Of a DNA stretch of 64,000 nucleotides, positions 7,612 to 17,535 are shown piece by piece. Source of the DNA: JBGTSJ01 sp041940305. Its GTDB lineage: Bacteria > Planctomycetota > Planctomycetia > Planctomycetales > Planctomycetaceae. Each line of letters opens with the position of its first letter. Position 1 is the first letter of the stretch. A program made the translations under genes and the position numbers. The stretch lies in contig JBGTSJ010000005.1 in NCBI GenBank assembly GCA_041940305.1, positions 62,001 through 126,000 on the forward strand. Reading direction: 5' to 3'. The notes beneath the pieces were generated by a model. That model searched no databases and was not told where the DNA came from. It saw only the letters and a list, made by a program, of their open reading frames with translations.

Positions 7612-10600
7612 ATGCGCCAACATCTGCTTTGTCTGACGCTGCTGGCTGCAATCTGTTGTCCGTTGCCGGCGGTCGCTCAGGATGACGAACTCACCCACGG
7701 GCTGCTGGCGGAGTTGCACTCGGGAGTCACCGCGCAGACGGTGACGCGGGTGGACGACGTCATCTCTGAGAAGTGGGACGGGGCGCCGGGCGATTCGCTG
7801 CTGCCCCTCGGTCCGTTCTCGGCGCGGTGGTCGGGCCAGCTGCTGGTGCGCGACGATGCGGCATATGCGTTTCACCTGTATGTGCAGGGGAGGGCGGAAG
7901 TCCTGGTGGACGGACAGCGCGTGCTGATGGCGGACGCCGCCGAGCCGCGATGGGTGAGCGGATCGCCGGCTGATCTGGAGTTCGGGTTCCATAAGCTGCA
8001 GGTCACGTATGCGCGGACGACCGCCGGCGGCGAAGTGCATCTGTACTGGTCTTCTCCCCGGTTTCCCCTCGAGCCGGTCCCCGCGCATCTACTGTTCCGG
8101 GACGAAGACGACACGAACGCGGAGCGGGATGCCCGGATTGCGGCGGAAGGGCAGGGGAGGCAACTGTTCGACGGTCATCGCTGCAATCGCTGCCACCGCC
8201 GCGCGGGAGAACCGCTGAGTCCGCCCGGCCCCGACCTGACATACATCGCCGCGGGCACGGATGCAGGTTGGCTCATCCGTAAGCTGCGCTCCCGGCACGC
8301 CACTTCTGCCGGCGACCGGATGCCGGTGTTCGGCTTCAGCGAGGACGAAGCGCGGGCTCTTACGGCGTATCTGCAGCACTCGTCGCAGCCGCTCGACCTG
8401 CCAACGGTTCCCGCAATCAAGATGGACCCGAAGACGCGGCCACCCGACGGGGACCAGCTGCTGACTTCGCTGGGCTGCCTGGCGTGCCATCGACTTGGGG
8501 ATGTTGGAAACAACGGCCCGTTCGGCAGCGGCGATCTGACGGGAGTCGGCGCGAAACGCTCGCGGGAGTGGCTGTTCGCTCAGTTGACGAATCCGACGTC
8601 GATTAACGCCCACGCGCGGATGCCGGTGTTTGAGCTCTCGGAGATCGAACGGGTGCAACTGGTGGATGCGCTCTCGAAACTCGATGAGGGCGATTCGGTG
8701 GAGGCCGGCCCGGAAGGTCCATTCGATGATGTGCTGATTGAAGAGGGACGACAACTCTATGTTGCGGCGCGCTGTGCGGCGTGCCATCCCCGCGACAGCG
8801 AGAATCTGCCGGAAGCCGTACCACTGGAGAATCACGGCGACTGGTCCGAGACCTGCCTGGCCGAAGCTCCGGACCGCTCGCAGTCTCGTCCGGCCTATCC
8901 GCAGGCGGACCGTGATGCATTGAAAGTATATGTCTCCACGCGCATCCGGCTGGCGGGGCCGCGGACGACCAGCGATCCCTATTCGGTGGGGCAACTGCTG
9001 CTCGAGCGCAACAACTGCCTGGGCTGCCATGAGCGCGGACTCGACACGGGCATCGTGCCGACAGCAGGGCACGTCGCCACGACCGACGGTCGCCTCGCCG
9101 GCCAGAGCCAGGCGCTGATCCCTCCCAGCCTGACGGCCGTCGGCGACAAGCTGGTCGATAAGGCGTTGGCGCTGGCGGTCAGCGGCGAGCAGCCGCGACG
9201 AATGCCGTGGCTGCATGTGCGGATGCCCAGGTTCCGCCATACCGAAGCCGAGAAGCAGGCGCTCGCCGCGTATTTCATTGCGCGAGACCGCATCCCTGAC
9301 GGGGCCCCGGAAACGCTGCACGTTCCCGAACTGGAGACAGTCGATGAGCAGACGCTGCTGACGGGACGGGCACTCGTCGGCGCCACCGGGTTCAGCTGCA
9401 TCGCCTGCCACGAGTGCGGACCGTACGTGCCGCCGAACGTGGCGATCGCCACGCACGGCTCCGACCTGCTCAAGCTGTCGGAACGTATGCGGCCGGAATA
9501 CTTCCTGCGCTGGACGCGATCACCGCTCAGGATCGTTCCCGGAATGGAGATGCCGTCGTACGAGCGCCCCGTTCCCGGCGTTCTCGACGGACGGGCGGAC
9601 ACGCAGATCGCGGCCCTGTGGCACGCGCTGAACGATCCGCGGTTTACCGTGCCCACTAATCCGACCGCCGTCGAGCAACTGCTGACCGTGCAGCCGGGTG
9701 ACGCGCCTCGCATCGTGCGGGATGTCTTCACCGTGCCGCCGGAGAACGGAGGGGGTTATGCGGCGCGGGCGCTGGCGATGGGCTTCGGCAACGGTCACAG
9801 CATTCTGTTCGACGTCGACCGTGCGTGCGTGCGCGGCTGGACGATCGGTGAGTTCGCCCAGCAGCGGACGCAGGGAAAAAGCTGGTTCTGGGACCTGGCC
9901 GGGACGCCGCTCGCGACGGGATTCGGTACCGAGCCCGAGTTTGTGCTCGAAGTGGATGGAAAGGCGGTCTCACCCTCCGATTCGTCCGATGCAGGAGGGG
10001 CGGTCCGACTGCGCCGATACGCAGTGCAGGGGAGCAGTGTCGTCATGGAGTACGACGTGACGTTTGTCGTCGGTCAGCACACGGTCACAACCCGGGTGAA
10101 GGAGGAGTGGTCCGCGCAGGAGCAGGCAGACGGCAGCGGAGTGACGCGTCGCATCGAAGCCGTCAATACGGGAGCAGGGGAGCTCAAATTCCGGCTTTCC
10201 GCACCGGACGCCGATCATTCCAGACGGATCACGATGTCGAACAGCAGCTCGTCGCCGCGCGTGTGGACCGTGAGCTATTCAACTCCCCTGCAGCGGGTGC
10301 AGGGGCCGCCGCTCGAACCGTCCCGACTTGAGTTCAACACGGCTCCGGTCACGACGGCGCCCGGCTTTGACGGTGTCCGGCTGCCGCTGCCTCCGGACAT
10401 CATGCCGACTGGCCTGGCATGGCGGCCCGATGGCTCGCTCGCCTTTACGTCGCTGAAAGGGCACGTGTTGACCGTGCGGGATACGGATGGCGACGGCGTT
10501 GAGGACGCCGCGACCTTGTTCGAGGAAGGGCTCGCGGCGCCGTTCGGCGTCTTGCCCGACGGTGACGACCTGCTGGTCGCCCACAAGCCGGAATTGCTCC

Positions 10601-11715
10601 GGCTGCGGGACACCGACGGCGACAGCCACACCGACGAGCGGATCGTCCTGGCGGACGGCTGGGGCTACACGCACGACTACCATGACTGGACTGCAGGACC
10701 TGTCCGTGATGCAGACGGCAATCTGTTCCTGGCCATCAGCAGTGACTACTCCAACTCCGGACGCGATCCGGGCGCGCTGAATTGGCGGGGCAAGGTCCTG
10801 CGTCTGGCGACGACCGGTGAACTGGAGCCTTTCGCCCATGAGTTGCGGTTTCCAATGGGGATCGCATTCGATTCGGCCGGCCGGTTGTTCGTCAGTGATC
10901 AGCAGGGGGTGCAGAACACGTTCAACGAGATCGACCACATCGTCCCGGGGGGGCGCTACGGCGTGCCGGCCCAGGCCGATCCGAAGTCCGAGGAAGACAA
11001 GCTCTCCGCGACCGTGCAGATCCCGCATCCCTGGACGCGGAGCGTCAACGGCATCTTCTTCCTGCCCGCGCGATCCCCCGACAAACCGATCGACGACCAT
11101 AACCCGGTCGAGGTGTTCGCCGGGCACGGCGTCGGCTGCGAGTACAACGGCCGCTTCCTGATCCGGCTTACGACACAGGAGGTGGATGGTCAGTTGCAGG
11201 GGGCCGTGTACGAGTTCACCGCCCCCGCATGGGACGATGAAGCGAATACATTTCTCGGCCCCATCTGCGGCGGCGTGAGTCCGGACGGAAGCATCTACAT
11301 CGGCTCGATCTTCGACAGCGGCTGGCTGGGCGGTCGCAATACCGGGGAAATCGTGCGGCTGACTCCCAACGGCAATCTGCCCAACGGCCTCCTTCGCGTC
11401 GAGGCGGTTCCGGGCGGGTTCGGGATCGACTTTATTCGGCCGGTCGATCGTGAGCAGGCGGCCGATGCGGCGCGCTATTCGATTTCAGGTTACACGCGCA
11501 TCTGGCAGGGGGCGTACGCCACGCCGGACAGCGAGCGGTACTCGCCGGAGATCCGTTCAGTGACAGTATCCGACGACGGTCTGCACGCGCGGCTGCACGT
11601 CGACGACCTCCGCGCAGGATTCGTCTACGAATTGTCGTGCGACCTCAAGCAGGAAAACGGCCAACCGCTGCAACCTCGGAACGCCCACTACACCATGAAT
11701 CGGGTACCGGAGTGA
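7612..11715 (+). CDS. PA14 / multihaem c-type cytochrome / beta-propeller protein
   Basis: A 1367-residue exported protein with signal peptide MRQHLLCLTLLAAICC...AVAQ. A PA14-like carbohydrate-binding region covers about residues 25-165 (LLAELHSGV, YAFHLYVQGRAEVLVDG, VHLYWSSP). Five CxxCH haem c motifs follow: CNRCH (191), CLACH (289), CAACH (388), CLGCH (469) and CIACH (596). After a linker, residues from about 910 form an NHL or PVC-type propeller (MPTGLAWRPDGSLAFTSLKG, VRDTDGDGVED, RDADGNLFLAIS). C-terminal residues resemble a fibronectin-like cap. Such planctomycete proteins are thought to be periplasmic or surface oxidoreductases acting on carbohydrates with electron transfer through the haems; the substrate is unknown. 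It stands alone, with no obvious partner gene beside it. Confidence 0.85.
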   Translation: MRQHLLCLTLLAAICCPLPAVAQDDELTHGLLAELHSGVTAQTVTRVDDVISEKWDGAPGDSLLPLGPFSARWSGQLLVRDDAAYAFHLYVQGRAEVLVDGQRVLMADAAEPRWVSGSPADLEFGFHKLQVTYARTTAGGEVHLYWSSPRFPLEPVPAHLLFRDEDDTNAERDARIAAEGQGRQLFDGHRCNRCHRRAGEPLSPPGPDLTYIAAGTDAGWLIRKLRSRHATSAGDRMPVFGFSEDEARALTAYLQHSSQPLDLPTVPAIKMDPKTRPPDGDQLLTSLGCLACHRLGDVGNNGPFGSGDLTGVGAKRSREWLFAQLTNPTSINAHARMPVFELSEIERVQLVDALSKLDEGDSVEAGPEGPFDDVLIEEGRQLYVAARCAACHPRDSENLPEAVPLENHGDWSETCLAEAPDRSQSRPAYPQADRDALKVYVSTRIRLAGPRTTSDPYSVGQLLLERNNCLGCHERGLDTGIVPTAGHVATTDGRLAGQSQALIPPSLTAVGDKLVDKALALAVSGEQPRRMPWLHVRMPRFRHTEAEKQALAAYFIARDRIPDGAPETLHVPELETVDEQTLLTGRALVGATGFSCIACHECGPYVPPNVAIATHGSDLLKLSERMRPEYFLRWTRSPLRIVPGMEMPSYERPVPGVLDGRADTQIAALWHALNDPRFTVPTNPTAVEQLLTVQPGDAPRIVRDVFTVPPENGGGYAARALAMGFGNGHSILFDVDRACVRGWTIGEFAQQRTQGKSWFWDLAGTPLATGFGTEPEFVLEVDGKAVSPSDSSDAGGAVRLRRYAVQGSSVVMEYDVTFVVGQHTVTTRVKEEWSAQEQADGSGVTRRIEAVNTGAGELKFRLSAPDADHSRRITMSNSSSSPRVWTVSYSTPLQRVQGPPLEPSRLEFNTAPVTTAPGFDGVRLPLPPDIMPTGLAWRPDGSLAFTSLKGHVLTVRDTDGDGVEDAATLFEEGLAAPFGVLPDGDDLLVAHKPELLRLRDTDGDSHTDERIVLADGWGYTHDYHDWTAGPVRDADGNLFLAISSDYSNSGRDPGALNWRGKVLRLATTGELEPFAHELRFPMGIAFDSAGRLFVSDQQGVQNTFNEIDHIVPGGRYGVPAQADPKSEEDKLSATVQIPHPWTRSVNGIFFLPARSPDKPIDDHNPVEVFAGHGVGCEYNGRFLIRLTTQEVDGQLQGAVYEFTAPAWDDEANTFLGPICGGVSPDGSIYIGSIFDSGWLGGRNTGEIVRLTPNGNLPNGLLRVEAVPGGFGIDFIRPVDREQAADAARYSISGYTRIWQGAYATPDSERYSPEIRSVTVSDDGLHARLHVDDLRAGFVYELSCDLKQENGQPLQPRNAHYTMNRVPE

Positions 11716-11725
11716 CTTCCAGGAG

Positions 11726-11893
11726 AGGAACCACGGAATACACGGAGGGTTAGAGAGGAACCGCGAAAAGGGCGAAAGTCGCGAAAACTCCAGACGTGTG
11801 ACGTCTCCTTTCTCATTCTGCCTTTCGCCGATTTCGTTCCTTTCGCCGTTCCCTTCACTTTCCTCCGTGCGTTCCGTGTATTCCGTGGTTCCT
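11726..11893. repeat. long imperfect inverted repeat element, copy 1
   Basis: Outer arms 11726-11746 and 11873-11893 are 21 bases and perfectly complementary (AGGAACCACGGAATACACGGA). Inside, GCGAAAAGGGCGAAAGTCGC on the left faces TTTCGCCGATTTCGTTCCTT on the right. The element sits between two convergent genes, and its right arm reaches the stop codon of the membrane protein gene on the minus strand. A related copy is at 47655-47950. Confidence 0.7.
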
Positions 11894-12738
11894 CAGGCGT
11901 TGCCCGGGACGGTGATGGCGGGCTGCTCTTTGACGGCGGTGATCCAGTAGAGGCCGAGCGCCAGGGGGGCGCCGGCGGCGGAGGCGAGCAGCAGAAACTC
12001 GTCGGCGGCGTCCGGGCCGGAGGAGATTAGCGGGAGCGCGGCGAGCGCCATGAACCAGGCCGCCGTCAGCAGCGCCGCCGGACGACTGCGGGACAAGAGC
12101 AGATTGAGAGCCAGGGCCGCGTCGATCGCCAGGATCGCGGCCAGCACCTGTCGGGTGACGTGCACACCGGCGGATCCCGGGGCCGCGGCCTGCAGGCTGC
12201 GATCGACCAGCAGCGACCATTGACCGGGTTCCGCGATCTCCTGCCAGACCAGCGCCGCGTGGGCGCCCAGCGTGAGGATGATCCCCATTCGCAGCAACGC
12301 GAGCGAGACGGTGGCGCGGCCGATCGAAAACGACAGCGGCGGGGGCCAGAAATCGACCAGCAGCAGCACCAGCGGCAGCACGATGCGGATGAGCTGCTCG
12401 CCTGCCGGCAGTATGTGCTCCGACTCCACAAACCGGGCGGCAGCCGCGGCGCCGAACCACATGGTGACGATCACCAGCAGCGGCCAGAGGGGACGCATCA
12501 GCGTCAGCAGCGACGCGATCCCCAGTCCGTACGCGGCGAACGTCCCGAACTGCAGCGACCATTCGGACGGCAGTTCGTATGCCGATCGGAGCAGAGCCAG
12601 GACCGGGGAATCCGCAGCCTGCTTCCATTCGGAGATGGCGGCCCCGCCGCACTGCAGAGCGACCGCCACGCGCAGCGCCCCCTGCACGAACTTCCATCCG
12701 CGCGGGACGGGATCATCGTAAGGGGACGGAGGCGACAT
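11893..12738 (-). CDS. polytopic membrane protein, DoxX-like
   Basis: A 281-residue protein with about seven or eight hydrophobic segments (for example LWPLLVIVTMWFGAAAAARF, IRIVLPLVLLLVDFWPPPL, LTAAWFMALAALPLI). The N-terminus (PVPRGWKFVQGALRVAVALQCGGAAI) and repeated four-helix pattern recall DoxX-type or uncharacterised planctomycete membrane proteins, but no diagnostic motif is seen. It is transcribed toward the large cytochrome gene, with the inverted repeat between them. Function is unknown. The start MSPPSPYDD at 12738 is the only reasonable one. Confidence 0.75.
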   Translation of the reverse strand: MSPPSPYDDPVPRGWKFVQGALRVAVALQCGGAAISEWKQAADSPVLALLRSAYELPSEWSLQFGTFAAYGLGIASLLTLMRPLWPLLVIVTMWFGAAAAARFVESEHILPAGEQLIRIVLPLVLLLVDFWPPPLSFSIGRATVSLALLRMGIILTLGAHAALVWQEIAEPGQWSLLVDRSLQAAAPGSAGVHVTRQVLAAILAIDAALALNLLLSRSRPAALLTAAWFMALAALPLISSGPDAADEFLLLASAAGAPLALGLYWITAVKEQPAITVPGNA

Positions 12739-12901
12739 CCTTGTGCTCCGGAACTAAACCGGGGTTTGCGCCGCGGGATGATAGGGCGCTCTGCCTTCTT
12801 GTGGCTAGAGCCCTTTGACGACCGGGCCAACTGACTTCTGTGACATCTTCCTGATCAGACGATAAGCTGTCTCCCCCAGGAGCAACCGATCACGAGTCAT
12901 C

Positions 12902-13960
12902 ATGCCGATTCTGAACGCTGACCAACTGTATTCCGTCGCCCACTTCATTCTGCAGGGGGCCGGCGTCCCCTCGGAGGATGCTCAGGTTGTCGCCCAGGAA
13001 CTCCGCGACGCCAACCTCGTAGGGCACGACAGCCACGGCGTAATGCGGCTGGTGCAGTACGTGCAGATGATTGACGACGGGCACGTGAAGCCGGGGGGAG
13101 CGTTCGAGATCGTGCAGGACGGTCCCGGCTTTACGGTCGCGGACGCCCACTTTAACCTCGGTCAGGTGGCGGCCGCCAAGGCCCTGGGTATCGCGTTTGA
13201 CAAAGCCCGCCGGCAGGGAGCCGCGACGGTGATGGTCCGCAACTGCAACCACGTGGGACGGCTGGGGGCCTACACCGAGCGGGCCGCTTTGCAGGGATTC
13301 GCCGCGCTGATGGCAGTCAATTCGCCCGGTCCCGGCGGCGTCGCGGCGTTCGGCGGGATCGATCGCAAGCTCGGCACAACGCCGATCTCGATGGCGGCCC
13401 CCAGCGGCGCGAGCGCCGTCGTGCTCGACATGACGACCAGCGCCACCGCGGAAGGCAAGCTGCGGGTGGCGTACCAGAAGGGGGAGCACGTGCCGGCCGG
13501 GCTGATCATCGACAGTGAAGGGCGGCCGTCGACCAATCCGGCCGACTTTTACGGGCCGCCGATGGGCGCCATCCTGCCGCTGGGAGGACCGTTCCTGGGT
13601 CACAAGGGCTTCGGTCTCAGCGTGATGCTCGACATCTTCTGCGGAGTGCTCTCCGGCAGCGGCGTGGCGCGGGACGATCTGCCGCGCGGAGCGAACGGCG
13701 TCTGGCTGCTGCTGCTGGACATCGATCAGTTCCTGCCGCGGGCCGAGTACGAGCAGTGGATCGAGCGGTACATCGTGCACATCAAGAGCAGCCGTCGCGT
13801 GCCGGGGGTCGAGGAGATCCTGATGCCGGGCGAGATCGAGCAGCGACGGCTGGCCCAGCGGCGGGAGGCGGGAGTCGCCATTCCGGACGAGACGTGGCGG
13901 CAGCTTTGCGAACTCGCCGCGCGACTTGGGGTGGACATCACAACGGGCGGCGGGGTTTAA
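12902..13960 (+). CDS. Ldh family malate/L-lactate-type dehydrogenase
   Basis: A 352-residue member of the NAD(P)-dependent Ldh (malate/L-sulfolactate/ureidoglycolate) family. Signature parts are NLVGHDSHGVMRLVQYV near residues 39-55 with the catalytic-site His, VRNCNHVGRLGAYTERA, PISMAAPSG, VLDMTTSATAEGK and FLGHKGFGLSVMLDIFCGVLSG. These enzymes form a fold distinct from classical lactate dehydrogenases and oxidise 2-hydroxyacids. The actual substrate cannot be assigned from sequence alone. It begins after a 160-base gap and ends 21 bases before an ABC ATPase gene that seems functionally unrelated. Length and motifs are complete. Confidence 0.9.
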   Translation: MPILNADQLYSVAHFILQGAGVPSEDAQVVAQELRDANLVGHDSHGVMRLVQYVQMIDDGHVKPGGAFEIVQDGPGFTVADAHFNLGQVAAAKALGIAFDKARRQGAATVMVRNCNHVGRLGAYTERAALQGFAALMAVNSPGPGGVAAFGGIDRKLGTTPISMAAPSGASAVVLDMTTSATAEGKLRVAYQKGEHVPAGLIIDSEGRPSTNPADFYGPPMGAILPLGGPFLGHKGFGLSVMLDIFCGVLSGSGVARDDLPRGANGVWLLLLDIDQFLPRAEYEQWIERYIVHIKSSRRVPGVEEILMPGEIEQRRLAQRREAGVAIPDETWRQLCELAARLGVDITTGGGV

Positions 13961-13981
13961 CCCCGCCGCTCATCGAGCGCT

Positions 13982-15001
13982 ATGCCCGCGATTGAAGCCC
14001 ACAATCTCTGCAAGACGTACCGCGTCTATCGCAAGCGCGAGGGCGTGCTCGCCTCCATCGGCGGGCTGTTTCGGCGCGAGTACAAAACGGTTGAGGCTGT
14101 GCGCAACGTCAGCTTCTCGATCGAGACGGGGGAGATGGTGGCGTTCCTGGGGCCCAACGGCGCCGGCAAAACGACCACACTCAAGCTGCTGTCCGGCCTG
14201 ATCCATCCTACGAGCGGCGAGGCGACGGTCCTGGGCTACGTTCCGTGGCAGCGCGAGCATGCGTATCGGCGGCGGTTCTCGCTGGTGATGGGGCAGAAGA
14301 ACCAGCTCTGGTGGGACCTACCGGCGCAGGAGTCATTCCGCCTGCATCAGGAAATCTACCGCATCGATCCGGAACAGTTCCGCAGGCGGCGGGATGAACT
14401 GACCGACCTGCTGGAGGTAGGCAAGCTGGTGTCGCAGCCGGTGCGGGAGCTTTCGCTCGGCGAGCGGATGCGGATGGAACTCATCGCCGCGCTGCTGCAC
14501 AGTCCGGAAGTTCTGTTCCTCGACGAGCCGACGATCGGACTCGACGTCGTCTCGCAGCGGACCGTGCAGGAGTTTCTCAAGCATTACCAGTCGGAGCGGA
14601 AGATCACGGTGCTGCTCACCAGCCACTACATGAAGGATGTCGAAGCCCTCTGCCGCCGGGCGGTGATCATCAACGAGGGAGAGATCAAGCACGACGGCCC
14701 GCTGGCGGAGATCGTGGACCGCTTCAGCCTGAACAAGGTGATCAACCTGCAGTTCGCCGGAGAGGTGCCGTCCGACCTGGGCCGTCTGGGGCGCGTGTTC
14801 GACGTGCATCCGCCGCGGGCGAAGCTGGAAGTCCCGCGAAACCAGGTGCCGGAGGTGCTGTCGAACCTGTTGGGACGCTATACAATTGAGGATGTGGGCG
14901 TGCAGGACCGCCCGCTGGAAGAAGTCATCGCGGAAGTGTTCACGTCCGGCCGGGAGTCCAACACCGCCGACGGCCAGCAGACTCCGGAAACGCTGGCCTG
15001 A
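13982..15001 (+). CDS. ABC transporter ATP-binding protein (ABC-2 exporter type)
   Basis: A complete 339-residue ATPase. Walker A is FLGPNGAGKTTTLK (about residues 55-68), the Q-loop region is MGQKNQLWWDLP, the signature is LSLGERMRMELIAALL, Walker B is VLFLDEPTIGLD, and the switch His is in LLTSHYMKDVE. The roughly 100-residue C-terminal extension is typical of NatA or DrrA-like exporters of the COG4586 type. The matching permease is probably the gene at 17571, since members of this group pair with COG4587 and COG3694 permeases. Only one permease is present, and two genes intervene. The transported substrate is unknown. Confidence 0.92.
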   Translation: MPAIEAHNLCKTYRVYRKREGVLASIGGLFRREYKTVEAVRNVSFSIETGEMVAFLGPNGAGKTTTLKLLSGLIHPTSGEATVLGYVPWQREHAYRRRFSLVMGQKNQLWWDLPAQESFRLHQEIYRIDPEQFRRRRDELTDLLEVGKLVSQPVRELSLGERMRMELIAALLHSPEVLFLDEPTIGLDVVSQRTVQEFLKHYQSERKITVLLTSHYMKDVEALCRRAVIINEGEIKHDGPLAEIVDRFSLNKVINLQFAGEVPSDLGRLGRVFDVHPPRAKLEVPRNQVPEVLSNLLGRYTIEDVGVQDRPLEEVIAEVFTSGRESNTADGQQTPETLA

Positions 15002-15032
15002 ATTCTCTTACGACGATTCGCAGGGTGCCTCC

Positions 15033-15377
15033 ATGCGCATCGATCCTCAACAATGGGACGAGTGGCGATCCCGCCTGGAGTTGCTGAAGCGTCAGCACCC
15101 GCAGCTGGACTGGCTGTGGGATGTGCGGATTCAGGTGCTCCGCTACTTCTGCTCGCGGTATGGCCGACAATTGACCGAGGAGCAGCGTCGCCGAACCGGC
15201 ATGCGGTTGCAGCGGGAACAGCTTCCTTCTCCGTCCCGCTCGACGATTCCGATCGATCAGCTGCCACGCATCCGTTCGCCGGAGGGACTGCGGTCGGTGC
15301 TGGTCGATCTGCACGATGCCCGCTGCACGGCGGAGTCGGATATTGCGGCCCGACGGGGTATCATGCCGGGCACCTGA
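15033..15377 (+). CDS. hypothetical protein, 114 aa
   Basis: A soluble, basic, Arg-rich protein starting at the ATG at 15033 (MRIDPQQWDEWRSRLELLKR). It contains WLWDVRIQVLRYFCSRYG and ends in RRGIMPGT. No family is recognised. It has a good codon pattern, begins 31 bases after the ABC ATPase stop and ends 40 bases before the M48 protease, so it is probably in the same transcript. Low-complexity features, signal peptide and membrane segments are absent. It may be an adaptor or regulator of its neighbours; there is no sequence proof. Confidence 0.6.
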   Translation: MRIDPQQWDEWRSRLELLKRQHPQLDWLWDVRIQVLRYFCSRYGRQLTEEQRRRTGMRLQREQLPSPSRSTIPIDQLPRIRSPEGLRSVLVDLHDARCTAESDIAARRGIMPGT

Positions 15378-15417
15378 TCCGGCCGCTTCAAACAGTCTGC
15401 ATCCTGAAACCGGCTTG

Positions 15418-17535
15418 ATGGCGTTCACTCCACTGCTGATGGTCCCGGCCCTGCCGGGGCCGCCAATGCGCCTGTCTGAGTTCATCGCCTGCATCATCGC
15501 GCTGGGATTCGGCGGCGCGGTTGCGTACGGCGTCTATCTGTACGCGGGATATCGGCAGTTCCGGGACGGGCGCGGGAGCCTGGGCCGCTATCTGCTGGTT
15601 GCGGCCGCGATGACACCGCTGAGCCTGCTCCCGGCCTGCACGGCGCTGCTGCTGGCTATAGCCGTGGCGCCGCGGCGGGAACTCCTGCTGCCGGCAATGC
15701 TGGCCAGCACGCTGTGCATCGTGGCGCTCGCACGGTTTCTGCATCCCCCCGGATACTGGAAGCTGACCGGCAAGAGCCTCGACGAAGTGCGCGATCCCGG
15801 GTTTCTGGCGCGCGTGGATGAACTGGCGCGGCGCGTGGGGGTTCGCACGCCCGTTGTGCGGCTGTTCCCTTCTTTGGGGGGCGACATGCTGGTGCACGCT
15901 GCTGCGGGGGGATTGCCGGCGCCGTCCCTGGTCGTAAGCGACGGCATCCTGCATCGACTCACGCCGGCGGAGCGCGATGCGGTCGTGGCCCATGAGTTGG
16001 CGCATATCCGCAATGGATCGCTGTGGCAACTGGCGTTGACCGCGCCGGTGGCCGGGATCGCCGCCGTGCTGGCGGCCGGGGTCCTGAGCGAGGGAACTGC
16101 AGTCGCGTTTGGCGTGGCGATTTATGTCGGCCTGTATCGGATCGTCTGCCGCCGGCTGGAACTGGACTGCGATCGCCGGGCCGGCGAAGCGAACGGCTAT
16201 GCGACGACCTTTTCCGCGCTCGCCAAGATTCACGCCATCCTGCCGCTGCACAATACGGGATTGCGGTCTCTCCTGCTGTATGCGACGGCGACACACCCCT
16301 CCCGCGATGAGCGATTGGCGGCATTGGCGCGACGGATGTCCGAGCCGCCGCCGCAGTCCGCGGACTGGTCCCCGCGCGCGGCCCGCCGCCGCAGAGCGGC
16401 CGCGTGGTTGGCTGCCGCAGTCTGGATGGGTCTGCTCGTGGCCTGCGTCATCGTGGCTGACCGTGACAGCAAGAGCCTGTGCCCGTTGATGATCGCGCTC
16501 GCTGTCATTGTGGCACCATTTGCATTTCAGTTGTGGGCCGTGCGGGCGGAGTTCAGGCAGGCGGCCCGACGGCAGCAGTCGTCCGGGTTCCATCCCAGAT
16601 ACTGGGGGGTCCTGTTCGCGTTTATCGCAGGACTAGCTTGCTTGCTGCTCTATCTGCAGTATGAGGATGCGATCAACCTGTTTCTCTCTGATTCGTCGCT
16701 GAAGGGAATGCAGGTCTATTCAGCGTGGCTCATCATATTGCTGGCCGCCGGAGTGGTCGCCATTGTCCTGTTGATTCCGAGGTGGCAAGGCATACAGCGG
16801 ATCGAACTACAAATCGCCACCGCACTACAGCAGCACGACTGGCGCGGCGCAATCGAAGCGGGTGAACGGTGGCAAAAGCAAGTGGTCAGAAGTCCGGCGG
16901 CCCGCCATAACCTGGCGATCGCAAAGCTGAAACTGGGCCGGTGGGAGGAGGCCGTTGCCGATCTGCAGAAACTGCGCGGCGATGACAGAACTCTGAAGCA
17001 GACGTGGGTGACGCTCGGGCTGATGCATTTCGAGGAGGAACGGGCGGACCTGGCGCTCGCGGTCGCCCACGAACTGCAGCGCGACTCAAAACGAGATCCG
17101 GCGGGGTTCTTGCTCGCCAATCGGGCGCTGCGCGAACTCGGTCGACTCGACGAGGCGGAGCAGGAACTGGAGCACGCCCGCCGTCTCGCGCCGGATGACG
17201 GGGCCGTGATGGCCGGGGAGTCGATGCTGCGGCTGGCCCGCGGCGACATTGAGGGGGCTCAGAAGATCGTGGCCGAACTCGAGCGGCGATCGCCCGGCGA
17301 CGCCATCCTCCCGTTTGTCGAAGCGGAAATCGCCTTTGCGGCAGGCGACCTCAACTCGGTCCGGCGGCACATCGAGCGTGCGGCGGAGCTCGTCCGCGTC
17401 AATCCGTTCACTCTGTCGGAGAAGCGCCTCGCCCGGCTTCAGGCAAGACTGGCGCACGAGGACCGCAGTGAACCGCTCGACATCCTCGATTGGATTGACG
17501 ACGATGCCGCCGTCCCGAGAGACCCGGTTTCCTGA
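15418..17535 (+). CDS. M48 family metalloprotease with C-terminal TPR repeats
   Basis: From the ATG at 15418 the protein has 705 residues; a start at 15466 (MRLSEFIA) is possible. The N-terminus has about three membrane segments (FIACIIALGFGGAVAYGVYLY, ALLLAIAVA). The zinc motif HELAH is at about residue 192 (VVAHELAHIRNGS), and the third-ligand motif is in LELDCDRRAGEA. Further membrane helices follow (AAVWMGLLVACVIVAD, LLAAGVVAIVLLIP). From about residue 460 to the end there are TPR-like helical repeats. M48 peptidases act in membrane protein quality control; the TPRs may recruit substrates. The gene lies inside an ABC transporter group, which suggests processing of an exported peptide or quality control of the exporter, but this is inference. 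Confidence 0.85.
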   Translation: MAFTPLLMVPALPGPPMRLSEFIACIIALGFGGAVAYGVYLYAGYRQFRDGRGSLGRYLLVAAAMTPLSLLPACTALLLAIAVAPRRELLLPAMLASTLCIVALARFLHPPGYWKLTGKSLDEVRDPGFLARVDELARRVGVRTPVVRLFPSLGGDMLVHAAAGGLPAPSLVVSDGILHRLTPAERDAVVAHELAHIRNGSLWQLALTAPVAGIAAVLAAGVLSEGTAVAFGVAIYVGLYRIVCRRLELDCDRRAGEANGYATTFSALAKIHAILPLHNTGLRSLLLYATATHPSRDERLAALARRMSEPPPQSADWSPRAARRRRAAAWLAAAVWMGLLVACVIVADRDSKSLCPLMIALAVIVAPFAFQLWAVRAEFRQAARRQQSSGFHPRYWGVLFAFIAGLACLLLYLQYEDAINLFLSDSSLKGMQVYSAWLIILLAAGVVAIVLLIPRWQGIQRIELQIATALQQHDWRGAIEAGERWQKQVVRSPAARHNLAIAKLKLGRWEEAVADLQKLRGDDRTLKQTWVTLGLMHFEEERADLALAVAHELQRDSKRDPAGFLLANRALRELGRLDEAEQELEHARRLAPDDGAVMAGESMLRLARGDIEGAQKIVAELERRSPGDAILPFVEAEIAFAAGDLNSVRRHIERAAELVRVNPFTLSEKRLARLQARLAHEDRSEPLDILDWIDDDAAVPRDPVS

